Position numbers and translations under genes: made by a program. A stretch of 9,438 bases of DNA from CAYYJM01 sp964471755 (lineage in GTDB: Bacteria; Planctomycetota; Planctomycetia; Gemmatales; Gemmataceae), in NCBI GenBank assembly GCA_964471755.1, contig CAYYJM010000248.1:1-9438 (forward strand), given 5' to 3'. Below are positions 1-6,273 of this stretch, one piece after another; the stretch's first letter is position 1; each line of letters begins with the position of its first letter. The notes below the pieces were generated by a model that made no database searches, was not told the origin of the DNA, and saw only the letters and a program-made list of their open reading frames with translations.

Positions 1-15
1 GCTGGTCACAGCGGA

Positions 16-50
16 CTCGGTGGGCTCTCGCTGGCGCTCGGCCCACCGAG
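16..50. repeat. Short hairpin repeat just past the isomerase operon
   Basis: The ends form a perfect 10-bp inverted repeat (16-25 with 41-50, CTCGGTGGGC / GCCCACCGAG) around a 15-nt loop. It begins 5 nt past the stop codon of the minus-strand isomerase gene. Bases 19-47, read on the minus strand, match 1874-1902 at 28 of 29 positions, so this is a dispersed repeat and not only a local stem. It could end transcription of the operon, but no T-run follows the stem, so an intrinsic terminator is not well supported. Confidence 0.7.
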
Positions 51-54
51 CCCG

Positions 55-939
55 CTACAACTCGGCCATGTAGCCCAGAAACTGCCGCCCCGCCCGGTCG
101 AGGTTCTCCTCGCTGCCGCCGCCTCGCAGCGGCGAACACATCTCGTAGGCGACATGTCCGGAATAGCCCGCCTCGCGCAGCACGCCGAGGAAGGCCCGGT
201 AGTCGATGAATCCCTCGCCCATCGGCACCGCCCGGATGACGTCCGGCTCACGCTGGAAGTTGACCAGGTTCGGCTGATACCGGAAGCGCGGTCGGCGAAC
301 GTAGTCCGCCACGGTCGTGTGGACCAGAAACGGCATCAACTGACGAGTTGCCGCGACGATGTCATCGCCGTGCAGGGCTGGCGTCCAGGCGTCGAACGCG
401 GCCTTGCAGTTCGGTTCGTCCACGTCGGCGAGCAGGTCGAGCAGACTCTGCCAGTGGCCCGCCAGGTCGTGGTGATTCTGCACCGCCAGCGTCACGCCGT
501 GCAGAGCCGCTCGTCGGGACGCCTCCTTGAGGCCTGCGACGACCAGGCCCCACTGCTGATCGTGCGACATCAGCGGCGAATCGTAGCCGGTAAAGACGCG
601 CACCAGGCCACAGTTCAGATCGCGGGCCAGTCGGCACAGTTCGCCCAGGTAGAGCAACTGGAACTCACGCGACGGAATCTCGGGATGATCGAGGCCGAGA
701 CAGAAATCGGTGTAGCCCGCCAGGCAGGCGACATGCAGACCCAGTTCATCGAGTCGGCCGCGCAACCGGACGCGAGCCTCCGCATCGAAATCGAGCGGCG
801 ACAGATGCGGCCGCTTTGCCATCAGCATGACGGCGTCGTAACCCAGGGTCCGGGCGCGGACGAGGAAATCGTCCAGCCCCAACCGGGCCTGGCCCGGCCA
901 GACGCCGGCGTAGCTCACCGAATGCAGCGCCGGTTTCAT
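55..939 (-). CDS. Sugar phosphate isomerase/epimerase-like TIM-barrel protein (second gene of pair)
   Basis: This is a 294-residue protein of the xylose-isomerase-like / AP-endonuclease-2 TIM-barrel family, probably acting on a small sugar or polyol in the cytoplasm. Seen: the barrel-end residues occur in family order, with Gln154 in VQNHHD, Asp183 in AAFDAW, His207 in LVHTTV and Glu266 in VAYEMC. The first metal ligand is usually Glu in this superfamily, so Gln154 is a notable change; Asn155-His156-His157 may take part in binding. A GTG lies nine bases upstream (948), but I chose the ATG at 939 because it overlaps the TGA of the upstream gene as ATGA, the usual sign of translational coupling. 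No strong Shine-Dalgarno is visible, which fits coupling. There is no signal peptide. The substrate cannot be read from sequence; an inosose, hydroxypyruvate or ketose enzyme is possible. Confidence 0.85.
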   Translation of the reverse strand: MKPALHSVSYAGVWPGQARLGLDDFLVRARTLGYDAVMLMAKRPHLSPLDFDAEARVRLRGRLDELGLHVACLAGYTDFCLGLDHPEIPSREFQLLYLGELCRLARDLNCGLVRVFTGYDSPLMSHDQQWGLVVAGLKEASRRAALHGVTLAVQNHHDLAGHWQSLLDLLADVDEPNCKAAFDAWTPALHGDDIVAATRQLMPFLVHTTVADYVRRPRFRYQPNLVNFQREPDVIRAVPMGEGFIDYRAFLGVLREAGYSGHVAYEMCSPLRGGGSEENLDRAGRQFLGYMAEL

Positions 940-1748
940 GGCTGACACTCACGCAGGTAGCGGATGCTCTCGCACGCGATCGTCTCCGGATCGGGCTTGT
1001 AGTCGAACACCTCGACCGATACCCAGCCGGTGTAGCCGACCTTCTTGAGGGTGCCGAGGATCGGCTTGAAATCCACGTCGCCGAAGCCGGGACCGCGAAG
1101 ATTGGCGTCGTTGGCGTGGAAGTGACCCAGCCGACCGATGTGCCGACGAATCAGGTCCGGGATCGACGCCTTCTCCGATGACATCGCCTTGACATCGAGA
1201 TGAAGCACGAACGCCGGCGACGCCAGCCGATCGAGGATCTCGCACGCCTCGTCGGCCGTCTGGATGAAGTCCGACTCGGTCGGGGCGAGCGGTTCCAGGC
1301 AGAGGCGCACGCCGGTATCCTCGATGGCGGTCCTGGCTCGCTGGAACGTGTCCACGGCGAGATCGACCGTCTGCTCGCGCGAATGCCCCTCGGGAATCTT
1401 CCGCTGGGCCGGCGAACCGAAGACGAGGATGTCGCCGCCGAGATCGCGGCAGGCGCGGGCCAGTTCGACCAGGTACGCCGCCGTCGTGGCCCGAACGCTG
1501 GCGTCGGGTGAGGTGAGCCCCAGGCCGGTCGTCCGGGCCAGCAGCCAGTGCAGACCGAGCAACTGAATGCCATACTCGGCCGCCTGGGCGCGGAGCCGCG
1601 TGCGCGTCTCGGCATCGACGGCGGTGATCCGGTCGGCCAGGGTGAACGGAGCCAGTTCCAGGCCGGTGTAGCCCAGGCCGGCGATGAAACGGCAGATCCG
1701 TTCGTGGTCCCATCCCTCGAACGTCTCGTTGCAGATGGCGTAGCGCAT
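936..1748 (-). CDS. Sugar phosphate isomerase/epimerase-like TIM-barrel protein (first gene of pair)
   Basis: This is a 270-residue xylose-isomerase-like TIM-barrel enzyme, probably a metal-dependent sugar isomerase or epimerase in the cytoplasm. Seen: a complete metal quartet, Glu152 (LEPLAP), Asp185 (LHLDVKAM), His211 (FHANDAN) and Glu246 (SVEVFD). From memory, these fall at the same numbers as the metal ligands of D-tagatose/D-psicose 3-epimerases, and Glu158 also matches. Position 188, a substrate-binding His in those enzymes, is Ala here, so ketohexose epimerisation should not be assumed. The start is ATG at 1748 with a good Shine-Dalgarno (GGAGGGG, 1759-1753). The gene overlaps the next one by ATGA. 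The two encoded proteins share fold but differ clearly in active-site motifs, so they probably act on different substrates or successive steps. The substrate is unknown. Confidence 0.9.
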   Translation of the reverse strand: MRYAICNETFEGWDHERICRFIAGLGYTGLELAPFTLADRITAVDAETRTRLRAQAAEYGIQLLGLHWLLARTTGLGLTSPDASVRATTAAYLVELARACRDLGGDILVFGSPAQRKIPEGHSREQTVDLAVDTFQRARTAIEDTGVRLCLEPLAPTESDFIQTADEACEILDRLASPAFVLHLDVKAMSSEKASIPDLIRRHIGRLGHFHANDANLRGPGFGDVDFKPILGTLKKVGYTGWVSVEVFDYKPDPETIACESIRYLRECQP

Positions 1749-1752
1749 GAAA

Positions 1753-1759
1753 CCCCTCC
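1753..1759 (-). promoter_or_regulatory. Ribosome binding site of the isomerase operon
   Basis: GGAGGGG is read on the minus strand, ending 4 nt before the ATG at 1748-1746. It supports the chosen start of the first isomerase gene. Confidence 0.7.
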
Positions 1760-1788
1760 GGCTGACGGTTTGCCCTTCAGTCTACGTC

Positions 1789-1837
1789 TGGGCTCGACTT
1801 TCGCCAGCGGGGGGCTGGGCTCGAGATGTATTTCTGG
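1789..1837 (+). repeat. Direct repeat, left copy
   Basis: A 49-bp segment starting TGGGCTCGACTTT matches 2048-2096 at 44 of 49 positions in the same orientation. It lies 41 bp upstream of the first isomerase start codon, within that gene's likely promoter or leader region. The divergence suggests an old duplication, not a fresh target-site duplication. Confidence 0.8.
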
Positions 1838-1862
1838 AGGGTGCATCGCCATAGTTTGCGGT

Positions 1863-2050
1863 CCAAAATGTAGGGTGGGCCGAGCGCTAGCGAGAGCCCA
1901 CCGACGCCCGGGAGCGCAGCGACACCGCAGAGAAAACCACACCGATCCTCTGCGGTGTCGCTGCGCTCCCGGGCGTCGGTGGGCCGGCGCTGTGTTTTCC
2001 TTCACAGGGTATCAAGCCATGACAGCGCTCTGGCCCACCCTACATTTTGG
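1863..2050. repeat. Nested palindromic (MITE-like) repeat element
   Basis: The element has outer 19-bp perfect inverted termini (1863-1881 with 2032-2050, CCAAAATGTAGGGTGGGCC on the left). Pairing continues 7 bp further inward past one bulged base. Inside it, 1896-1932 and 1948-1984 form a second, 37-bp perfect inverted repeat. No ORF in it looks like a protein. It fills most of the 416-bp spacer (1749-2164) between divergent genes. Terminal inverted repeats without a transposase suggest a small non-autonomous element, but no clean flanking target-site duplication is visible. It could also affect transcription of both neighbours as a cruciform or RNA hairpin. The rest of the spacer holds the two direct-repeat copies and the leaders of the flanking genes. 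Confidence 0.75.
1896..1984. repeat. Perfect 37-bp inverted repeat with 15-nt loop
   Basis: The left arm is 1896-1932 and the right arm is 1948-1984. The arms are exact reverse complements, include CCCGGGAGCGCAGCGACACC, and flank an AC-rich loop (1933-1947). Perfect identity of such long arms implies recent origin or active homogenisation. There is no T-run, so an ordinary intrinsic terminator is unlikely. Confidence 0.85.
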
Positions 2051-2096
2051 GCTCGACTTTTGCCAGCGGGAGGCTGGGCTCGGGATGCATTTCCGG
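2048..2096 (+). repeat. Direct repeat, right copy
   Basis: This is the second copy of the 49-bp segment at 1789-1837, with five mismatches. It begins inside the right terminus of the palindromic element and runs toward hisA, so the two copies bracket the element. Confidence 0.8.
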
Positions 2097-2152
2097 GCAA
2101 ATGCTTGCCAAGCGGCTCGCGGAGGGGTAAGGTGGCGATGAGGAACCGCGAA

Positions 2153-2158
2153 AGGAGG
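2153..2158 (+). promoter_or_regulatory. Ribosome binding site deciding the hisA start
   Basis: AGGAGG lies 6 nt before the GTG at 2165. It favours that start over the in-frame GTG at 2132 and ATG at 2138, which would add an Arg-rich tail before the first beta strand. Confidence 0.8.
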
Positions 2159-2164
2159 CGGCGC

Positions 2165-2896
2165 GTGCGGATCTACCCGGCTATCGACCTGCGCGGCGGA
2201 CAGTGCGTCCGCCTGCGACGGGGCGATTATACCCAGGAGACCGTCTTCGACGCCGATCCGGCGGCCGTCGCTCGACGCTTCGTTGAGCAGGGAGCCGAGT
2301 GGCTGCATCTCGTCGATCTGGACGGAGCCCGTGAAGGCCGACCCATCAACGGGGCCAGTGTGCGGGCCATCATCGCGGCGGCCGGCGTCCCGGTTCAACT
2401 CGGCGGCGGTCTGCGCGAACAGGGACACATCGAAGAAGCACTCGGCCTCGGCGTGACGCGGGTGATCCTTGGCACCCGCGCGCTGCAAGATCCGGCCTGG
2501 TGCGAGACGATGTGCCGACGCTTTCCCCGCCAGATAGCCCTGGGCATCGACGCACGCGAGGGAAAGGTCGCCACCGAGGGCTGGCTGCATACCTCCGATC
2601 GAACCGCTCTCGATCTGGCGCGCCGCTGTGCCGGCTGGCCGCTGGCAGCCCTGATCTACACCGACATCAGCAAGGATGGCATGCTCGAAGGCCCGAACCT
2701 GGAGGCGACCGCCGAGCTGGGGCGTCTGCCGGGGTACGGGCTCGATGGCATTCCGGTCATCGCCTCGGGGGGCGTGACCACGCTCGAAGACATCCAGCGC
2801 CTGGCCGGCACCGGCCTGCACGGCGCGATTGTGGGACGGGCCCTCTATGAGGGCCGACTCGACCTCGCGGAGGCGATCGCCATCGCGAGGGGATAA
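2165..2896 (+). CDS. hisA: Phosphoribosylformimino-5-aminoimidazole carboxamide ribotide isomerase (HisA)
   Basis: This cytoplasmic enzyme catalyses the fourth step of histidine biosynthesis, the Amadori rearrangement of ProFAR to PRFAR. The 243-residue length is normal for the family. Seen: the N-terminal strand with catalytic Asp8 (IYPAIDLRGG), Asp129 in the second half (ALGIDAREG) as the expected second catalytic acid, the conserved YTDISKDGM segment (165-173), and two phosphate-binding glycine regions (QLGGGL near 78-83, ASGGV near 200-204; also VGRALYEG near the C-terminus). The GTG start follows AGGAGG at ideal spacing and places strand 1 at residue 2, as in homologues. A ProFAR/PRA dual-function PriA is a less likely alternative. 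No other his gene is present in the window. Confidence 0.95.
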   Translation: MRIYPAIDLRGGQCVRLRRGDYTQETVFDADPAAVARRFVEQGAEWLHLVDLDGAREGRPINGASVRAIIAAAGVPVQLGGGLREQGHIEEALGLGVTRVILGTRALQDPAWCETMCRRFPRQIALGIDAREGKVATEGWLHTSDRTALDLARRCAGWPLAALIYTDISKDGMLEGPNLEATAELGRLPGYGLDGIPVIASGGVTTLEDIQRLAGTGLHGAIVGRALYEGRLDLAEAIAIARG

Positions 2897-3089
2897 AGAA
2901 AGGAGGCGTGCCGACATCATGGCCGACGAACAGCCGTAACGGCGTCGTGTCGATCGTGAGTTCGCGACCTCCTGGCCAGAGCTTCACCTCGATCGACGCC
3001 GCAACCTCACAACGCAGCCAGCGGGCTCTCGCTCCCGCGGCAACCGAGTTATTCTCCATCCAATCTCGAATGCGATTGCGAGTTCGATC
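2897..3089. other. Spacer with an apparently orphan Shine-Dalgarno
   Basis: AAAGGAGG at 2899-2906, just past the hisA stop, repeats the same GAAAGGAGGCG word found before hisA. The nearest ATG (2919) opens only a six-codon frame (MADEQP). A longer frame from GTG 2908 would end by ATGA overlap at the EF-G-like start. Its Shine-Dalgarno is only 1 nt from that GTG and its third codon positions are less GC-rich than in the neighbouring genes, so I do not call it a gene. The spacer should carry the promoter of the EF-G-like gene, but no convincing -35/-10 pair is visible. Confidence 0.5.
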
Positions 3090-5237
3090 ATGAGCAAATA
3101 CACCGTGGCGGACGTGCGGAACCTCGTCCTGGCTGGACATGGGGCGTCGGGCAAGACCTCGCTTGCCGACGCCCTGCTCTGGTACTCCAAGGCCGTGGAC
3201 CGCAAGGGAAGTGTCACCGATCACACCAGCTTCTCCGATACCGACGAGGAAGAACACAAGCGCGGCTTCTCGATCGATAGCGCCTGCCTGCACCTGACTC
3301 ACAACGGCAAGGAAGTGCATCTGATCGACACGCCAGGCTATCCCGACTTCGTGGGAGCCGCCCTGGGCTCACTGAACGCCGTCGAGGCGGCGGCCATCTG
3401 CATCTCGGCCGTCAACGGGATCGGTGTCAACACCCGCCGCATGTTCAACGAGGCCGGCAAGCGAGGGCTGGCCCGCATGCTGGTCATCACCAAGCTCGAC
3501 GGCGACAACATCGACTTTCCGGCTCTCGTCCAGGGAATCCAGGCGACGTTCGGCAAGGGGTGCGTTCTGTTCAACGCTCCGGTGAGCCCCGGCCCGGGTC
3601 TGCACGGCGTGGTGGACGTCGTTCATGGCCCGTCGAAGGCTCCCGCCGGCTGCCCGATCGACATGGCCGCCGCACGCACGCAGCTCATGGAGGCCGTCGT
3701 TGAGGCGGACGAGAGCCTCATGGAAAAGTACCTGACCGACGGCACGCTGTCCGAGGCCGACCTGGCTCAGGGCCTGCCGGCGGCGGTCGAGGCCGGCACC
3801 GTCATTCCCATCTACTGCGTCAGCGCGAAGAAGGACATCGGCCTGGCCGAGCTGCTCGACGGCATCGTCCAGTGGCTGCCGTCGCCGGAGCATGGGCCGA
3901 AACACATCGCCACGCAGGGCAAGGGCGAGAAGGCCGAGAAGATCGAGCTGAAGTCCGACCCGAGTCTGCCGTTCGTCGGTCAGGTGTTCAAGGCCGTCCA
4001 CGACAAGTTCGTCGGCACCCTGAGCTACATCCGTGTCTTGCAGGGCACGTTCCATCCCGAGCAGGCGCTGGTCAACGAGCGGACCGGCAAGTCGAGCCGG
4101 ACGGGCGGCCTGCAACAGATGCAGGGCAAGCTGCACAAGACGGTGACCGAGGCGATTCCCGGCGACATCGTCGCGGTGGCCAAGATCGAGGATCTGAACA
4201 TCGGCGACACGGTGTCGCACACCGCCGGCGGGCCGGTACTGGCTCACTTCACCTATCCGCTGCCGATGTACGGCCTGGCCGTCGAACCGAAGACGCGCGG
4301 CGACGAGCAGAAGATCTCGACCAGTCTGCACAAGGTCGTCCACGAGGATCCGACCTTCCACGTCTCGCGCGATGCGCAGACGAAGGAGCTGGTCATCTCC
4401 GGCGTCAGCCAGCTGCATCTGGAAGCGATCCAGCACCGCATCAAGCAGCGCTTCGATCTGGAGGTCGTCACGCACGAGCCGAAGGTGCCCTACCGCGAGA
4501 CGATCATGTCCAACGGGGAGGGAAACCACAAGCACAAGAAGCAGTCCGGCGGCCGAGGCCAGTTCGCCGAGGTGCATCTGCGCGTGTATCCGCTGCCGCG
4601 AGAGATCACCTCGGCCGAGCAGTTCTTCGCCGAGTTCGCCACGAAGGAGAAGTTCGAGAAGCTCAGGCTCGATCACTGTCATTACGATCCGACGTTCAAT
4701 TTCGGCTTCGTGGACACGATCGTCGGCGGCTCGATCCCGAACAACTTCATCCCGGCGGTCGAAAAGGGCTGCAAGGAACTGCTCGAACGGGGAGCCCTGG
4801 CGGGATACCGGATTCAGGACGTGTGCGTCGAGGTCTACTTCGGCAAGTTCCACGACGTGGACAGCTCGGAAGCGGCGTTCAAGACGGCGTCGCGGATCGC
4901 GTTCCGCAACTCGTTCCACAACGCGCATCCGGTGCTGCTGGAGCCGGTCGTGACGATGGAGGTGACGGTGCCCTCGAAGTACACCGGGGCGATTCTGGGT
5001 GATCTGAACACGAAGCGGGCGCGGGTCGAGAACCAGGATTCGCTGCCGGGCGACCTGGCGGTGATCAAGGCGAAGGTGCCGCTGGCCGAGGTGGCCCGGT
5101 ACGCGGCGCAGCTGGGCAGCATCACGCAGGGTCAGGGCTCCTACGCGATGGAGTTCAGCCATTACGAGATGGTGCCGGCCAACGTCCAGCAGCAGATCGT
5201 GAGCAAGTCGAAGCTCGCGGCGGACGAGGACGAGTAA
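3090..5237 (+). CDS. Elongation factor G-like translational GTPase (EF-G2-type paralogue)
   Basis: This 715-residue protein has the full EF-G layout: G domain (about 10-275), beta-barrel domain II (about 290-378), domain III (about 388-467), domain IV (about 468-610, with SGGRGQF at 486-492) and domain V (about 618-700, ending in a QGSYAMEFSHYEMVP-type motif). The G1 loop is GHGASGKT (16-23). G4 is TKLD (134-137) instead of the usual NKxD. G3 is DTPGYPDF (80-87), so Tyr84 replaces the His that promotes GTP hydrolysis in canonical EF-G. In G2, Ser61 replaces the usual Thr (RGFSI). These changes resemble the EF-G2-like branch, not the str-operon fusA, and the gene stands alone, away from rpsL/rpsG/tuf. 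It presumably binds ribosomes, but whether it drives translocation, recycling or a stress function is unknown. The start is ATG 3090; no strong Shine-Dalgarno precedes it. Confidence 0.92.
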   Translation: MSKYTVADVRNLVLAGHGASGKTSLADALLWYSKAVDRKGSVTDHTSFSDTDEEEHKRGFSIDSACLHLTHNGKEVHLIDTPGYPDFVGAALGSLNAVEAAAICISAVNGIGVNTRRMFNEAGKRGLARMLVITKLDGDNIDFPALVQGIQATFGKGCVLFNAPVSPGPGLHGVVDVVHGPSKAPAGCPIDMAAARTQLMEAVVEADESLMEKYLTDGTLSEADLAQGLPAAVEAGTVIPIYCVSAKKDIGLAELLDGIVQWLPSPEHGPKHIATQGKGEKAEKIELKSDPSLPFVGQVFKAVHDKFVGTLSYIRVLQGTFHPEQALVNERTGKSSRTGGLQQMQGKLHKTVTEAIPGDIVAVAKIEDLNIGDTVSHTAGGPVLAHFTYPLPMYGLAVEPKTRGDEQKISTSLHKVVHEDPTFHVSRDAQTKELVISGVSQLHLEAIQHRIKQRFDLEVVTHEPKVPYRETIMSNGEGNHKHKKQSGGRGQFAEVHLRVYPLPREITSAEQFFAEFATKEKFEKLRLDHCHYDPTFNFGFVDTIVGGSIPNNFIPAVEKGCKELLERGALAGYRIQDVCVEVYFGKFHDVDSSEAAFKTASRIAFRNSFHNAHPVLLEPVVTMEVTVPSKYTGAILGDLNTKRARVENQDSLPGDLAVIKAKVPLAEVARYAAQLGSITQGQGSYAMEFSHYEMVPANVQQQIVSKSKLAADEDE

Positions 5238-5260
5238 TCCTGGTTCGTCGGGGAATCGGC

Positions 5261-5347
5261 AGAGCCGCGCACGCAGCGAGCCTCTGGCGAGCGGAGTAAG
5301 CGGTTGAGGCAAGACCGCTTACTCCGCTGCGCTGCGTGCGCGGCTCT
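5261..5347. terminator. Two-part hairpin between convergent genes, possible bidirectional terminator
   Basis: An outer perfect 18-bp inverted repeat (5261-5278 with 5330-5347, AGAGCCGCGCACGCAGCG on the left) encloses an inner perfect 14-bp one (5291-5304 with 5314-5327, GCGGAGTAAGCGGT on the left). The two are separated by an unequal internal loop (12 nt left, 2 nt right). It lies between the stops of the EF-G-like gene (5237) and the propeller gene (5359), where a bidirectional terminator would be expected. No T-run follows on either side, so it may instead be a dispersed palindromic repeat or an mRNA 3'-end stabiliser. Confidence 0.6.
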
Positions 5348-5358
5348 GATCTGCGCTG

Positions 5359-6273
5359 TCACTTCAGTGTCAGCAGATAGACATCGCTGCCGCCGTCACG
5401 ATCGGAGACGAACGCCAGCCGCTTGCCGTCCGGCGAGAACGTCGCGAAGTTGTCCTTCGCCGGATGGCGCGTCAGGTTCGTCAGGCCGCTACCGTCCGGC
5501 TTCACGCGGTAGATCTCGTAGTTGCCATCGCGGTTACTGGTGAAGACGATCCACTGGCCGTCCGGCGACCAGGTCGGCCAGTAGTCGAGCGATGGATGGT
5601 CGGTCAGTCGGCGGACGTTTTTACCGTCGGCGTCCGTGAGGTGGATCTCGAAGTTGCCGTGCCGGCCGCTGCTGAAGGCGATCTGCTTGCCGTCGGGCGA
5701 CCAGGCCGGCGCGTTGTCCGGAGCGGTCTCGCTCGTCAACCGCTTGATGTTCTGGCCCTTCAGATCGGCGGTGTACAGTTCCTGATTGCCATCGCGCGTG
5801 CTGACCCAGACGATGCGCTTGCCGTCGGGGCTCCAGCGCGGAGCCTCCTCGAAGGCCTTGTTCGGGATGACCTCCTGGCGATCGCTGCCGTCGGCGGCGA
5901 TCGTCTCGATGCGCAGCTTGCCGTCGGTGCCCTGGTGCTGATCGAAGACGAAGACGATGCGCTTGCCATCGGGCGACCAGGAGCCGTCGAACTGGACGCT
6001 GTTGGCCGGCGGTTCGAGGAGGATCTTGAGGTCGGAGCCGTCCGCGGCCATCGTCCAGAGGGCCATCTTGCCCTGGTGAATGCGCGTGAAGAGGAGGCGG
6101 GAGCCGTCGGGCGACCAGGTGAGATGTTGCTTGAAGGAGCCGTCGGAAGTCAGACGGCGGACAGACGGGGACGGGTCGGCGGCGAACAGAATGCCGCAGA
6201 AGCCCGCAGCGCAAGCGAGGGCAAGAAAAATCCCTTGCTTGCGCTGCGGGCTCCGGTCGGGATTCGTCTTCAT
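5359..6273 (-). CDS. Secreted TolB-like PD40 beta-propeller protein
   Basis: This is a 304-residue protein with a signal peptide followed by six PD40/WD40-like repeats. Each repeat has an SPDG motif, starting at residues 54, 100, 148, 192, 236 and 280, and typical continuations such as SNRDGNYEIY. The even spacing (44-48 residues) predicts a six-bladed propeller like the C-terminal domain of TolB. It lacks TolB's N-terminal domain, and no tol-pal genes are nearby, so TolB function is not claimed; a periplasmic or surface protein-binding role is more likely. The leader has a basic start, a hydrophobic core (residues 15-31) and a probable cleavage after FAA. Residues 8-25 are encoded by a palindromic repeat. 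The ATG overlaps the TGA of the DUF1501 gene (ATGA) with GGAG 8 nt upstream, so the two are co-translated. Confidence 0.88.
   Translation of the reverse strand: MKTNPDRSPQRKQGIFLALACAAGFCGILFAADPSPSVRRLTSDGSFKQHLTWSPDGSRLLFTRIHQGKMALWTMAADGSDLKILLEPPANSVQFDGSWSPDGKRIVFVFDQHQGTDGKLRIETIAADGSDRQEVIPNKAFEEAPRWSPDGKRIVWVSTRDGNQELYTADLKGQNIKRLTSETAPDNAPAWSPDGKQIAFSSGRHGNFEIHLTDADGKNVRRLTDHPSLDYWPTWSPDGQWIVFTSNRDGNYEIYRVKPDGSGLTNLTRHPAKDNFATFSPDGKRLAFVSDRDGGSDVYLLTLK
6201..6252. repeat. Palindromic repeat inside the signal peptide of the propeller gene
   Basis: The arms 6201-6221 and 6232-6252 are reverse complements at 20 of 21 positions, with a 10-nt loop (CAAGAAAAAT). On the minus strand the segment is read in frame as codons 8-25, SPQRKQGIFLALACAAGF. 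I recall the SPQRKQG peptide from many unrelated Gemmata-type proteins, which suggests a dispersed repeat. The hairpin begins 21 nt into the message and may affect translation. Confidence 0.8.

Noticed and set aside
154..945. 263-codon plus-strand frame across the second isomerase gene
   Set aside because: Antisense shadow with no recognisable motif; the minus-strand TIM-barrel residues are convincing.
1863..2050. CRISPR array or insertion sequence with transposase
   Set aside because: The repeats are inverted and nested without regular spacers, and no transposase frame is present.
1955..2164. N-terminal extension of HisA by 70 codons
   Set aside because: It would run through the palindromic element and move strand 1 far from the start. 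AGGAGG before GTG 2165 gives a normal-length HisA.
2012..2920. 302-codon minus-strand frame across hisA
   Set aside because: It covers a canonical HisA on the other strand and runs into the repeat element; no motif was found.
2908..3093. 61-codon frame ending by ATGA overlap at the EF-G-like start
   Set aside because: The Shine-Dalgarno is 1 nt from the GTG, third positions are about 64% GC (lower than in the neighbouring genes), and the product is low-complexity. The overlap is probably chance.
3090..5237. Tetracycline-resistance ribosomal protection protein (TetM-like) or RF3
   Set aside because: The protein keeps all five EF-G domains with EF-G2-like G motifs. Nothing specific to TetM or RF3 was seen, and no resistance-element context is present.
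3369..5312. 647-codon open frame antisense to the EF-G-like gene
   Set aside because: Long antisense frames are expected in GC-rich genes. The product is Arg/Leu/His/Asp-rich with no recognisable motif, while the plus strand carries a full EF-G.
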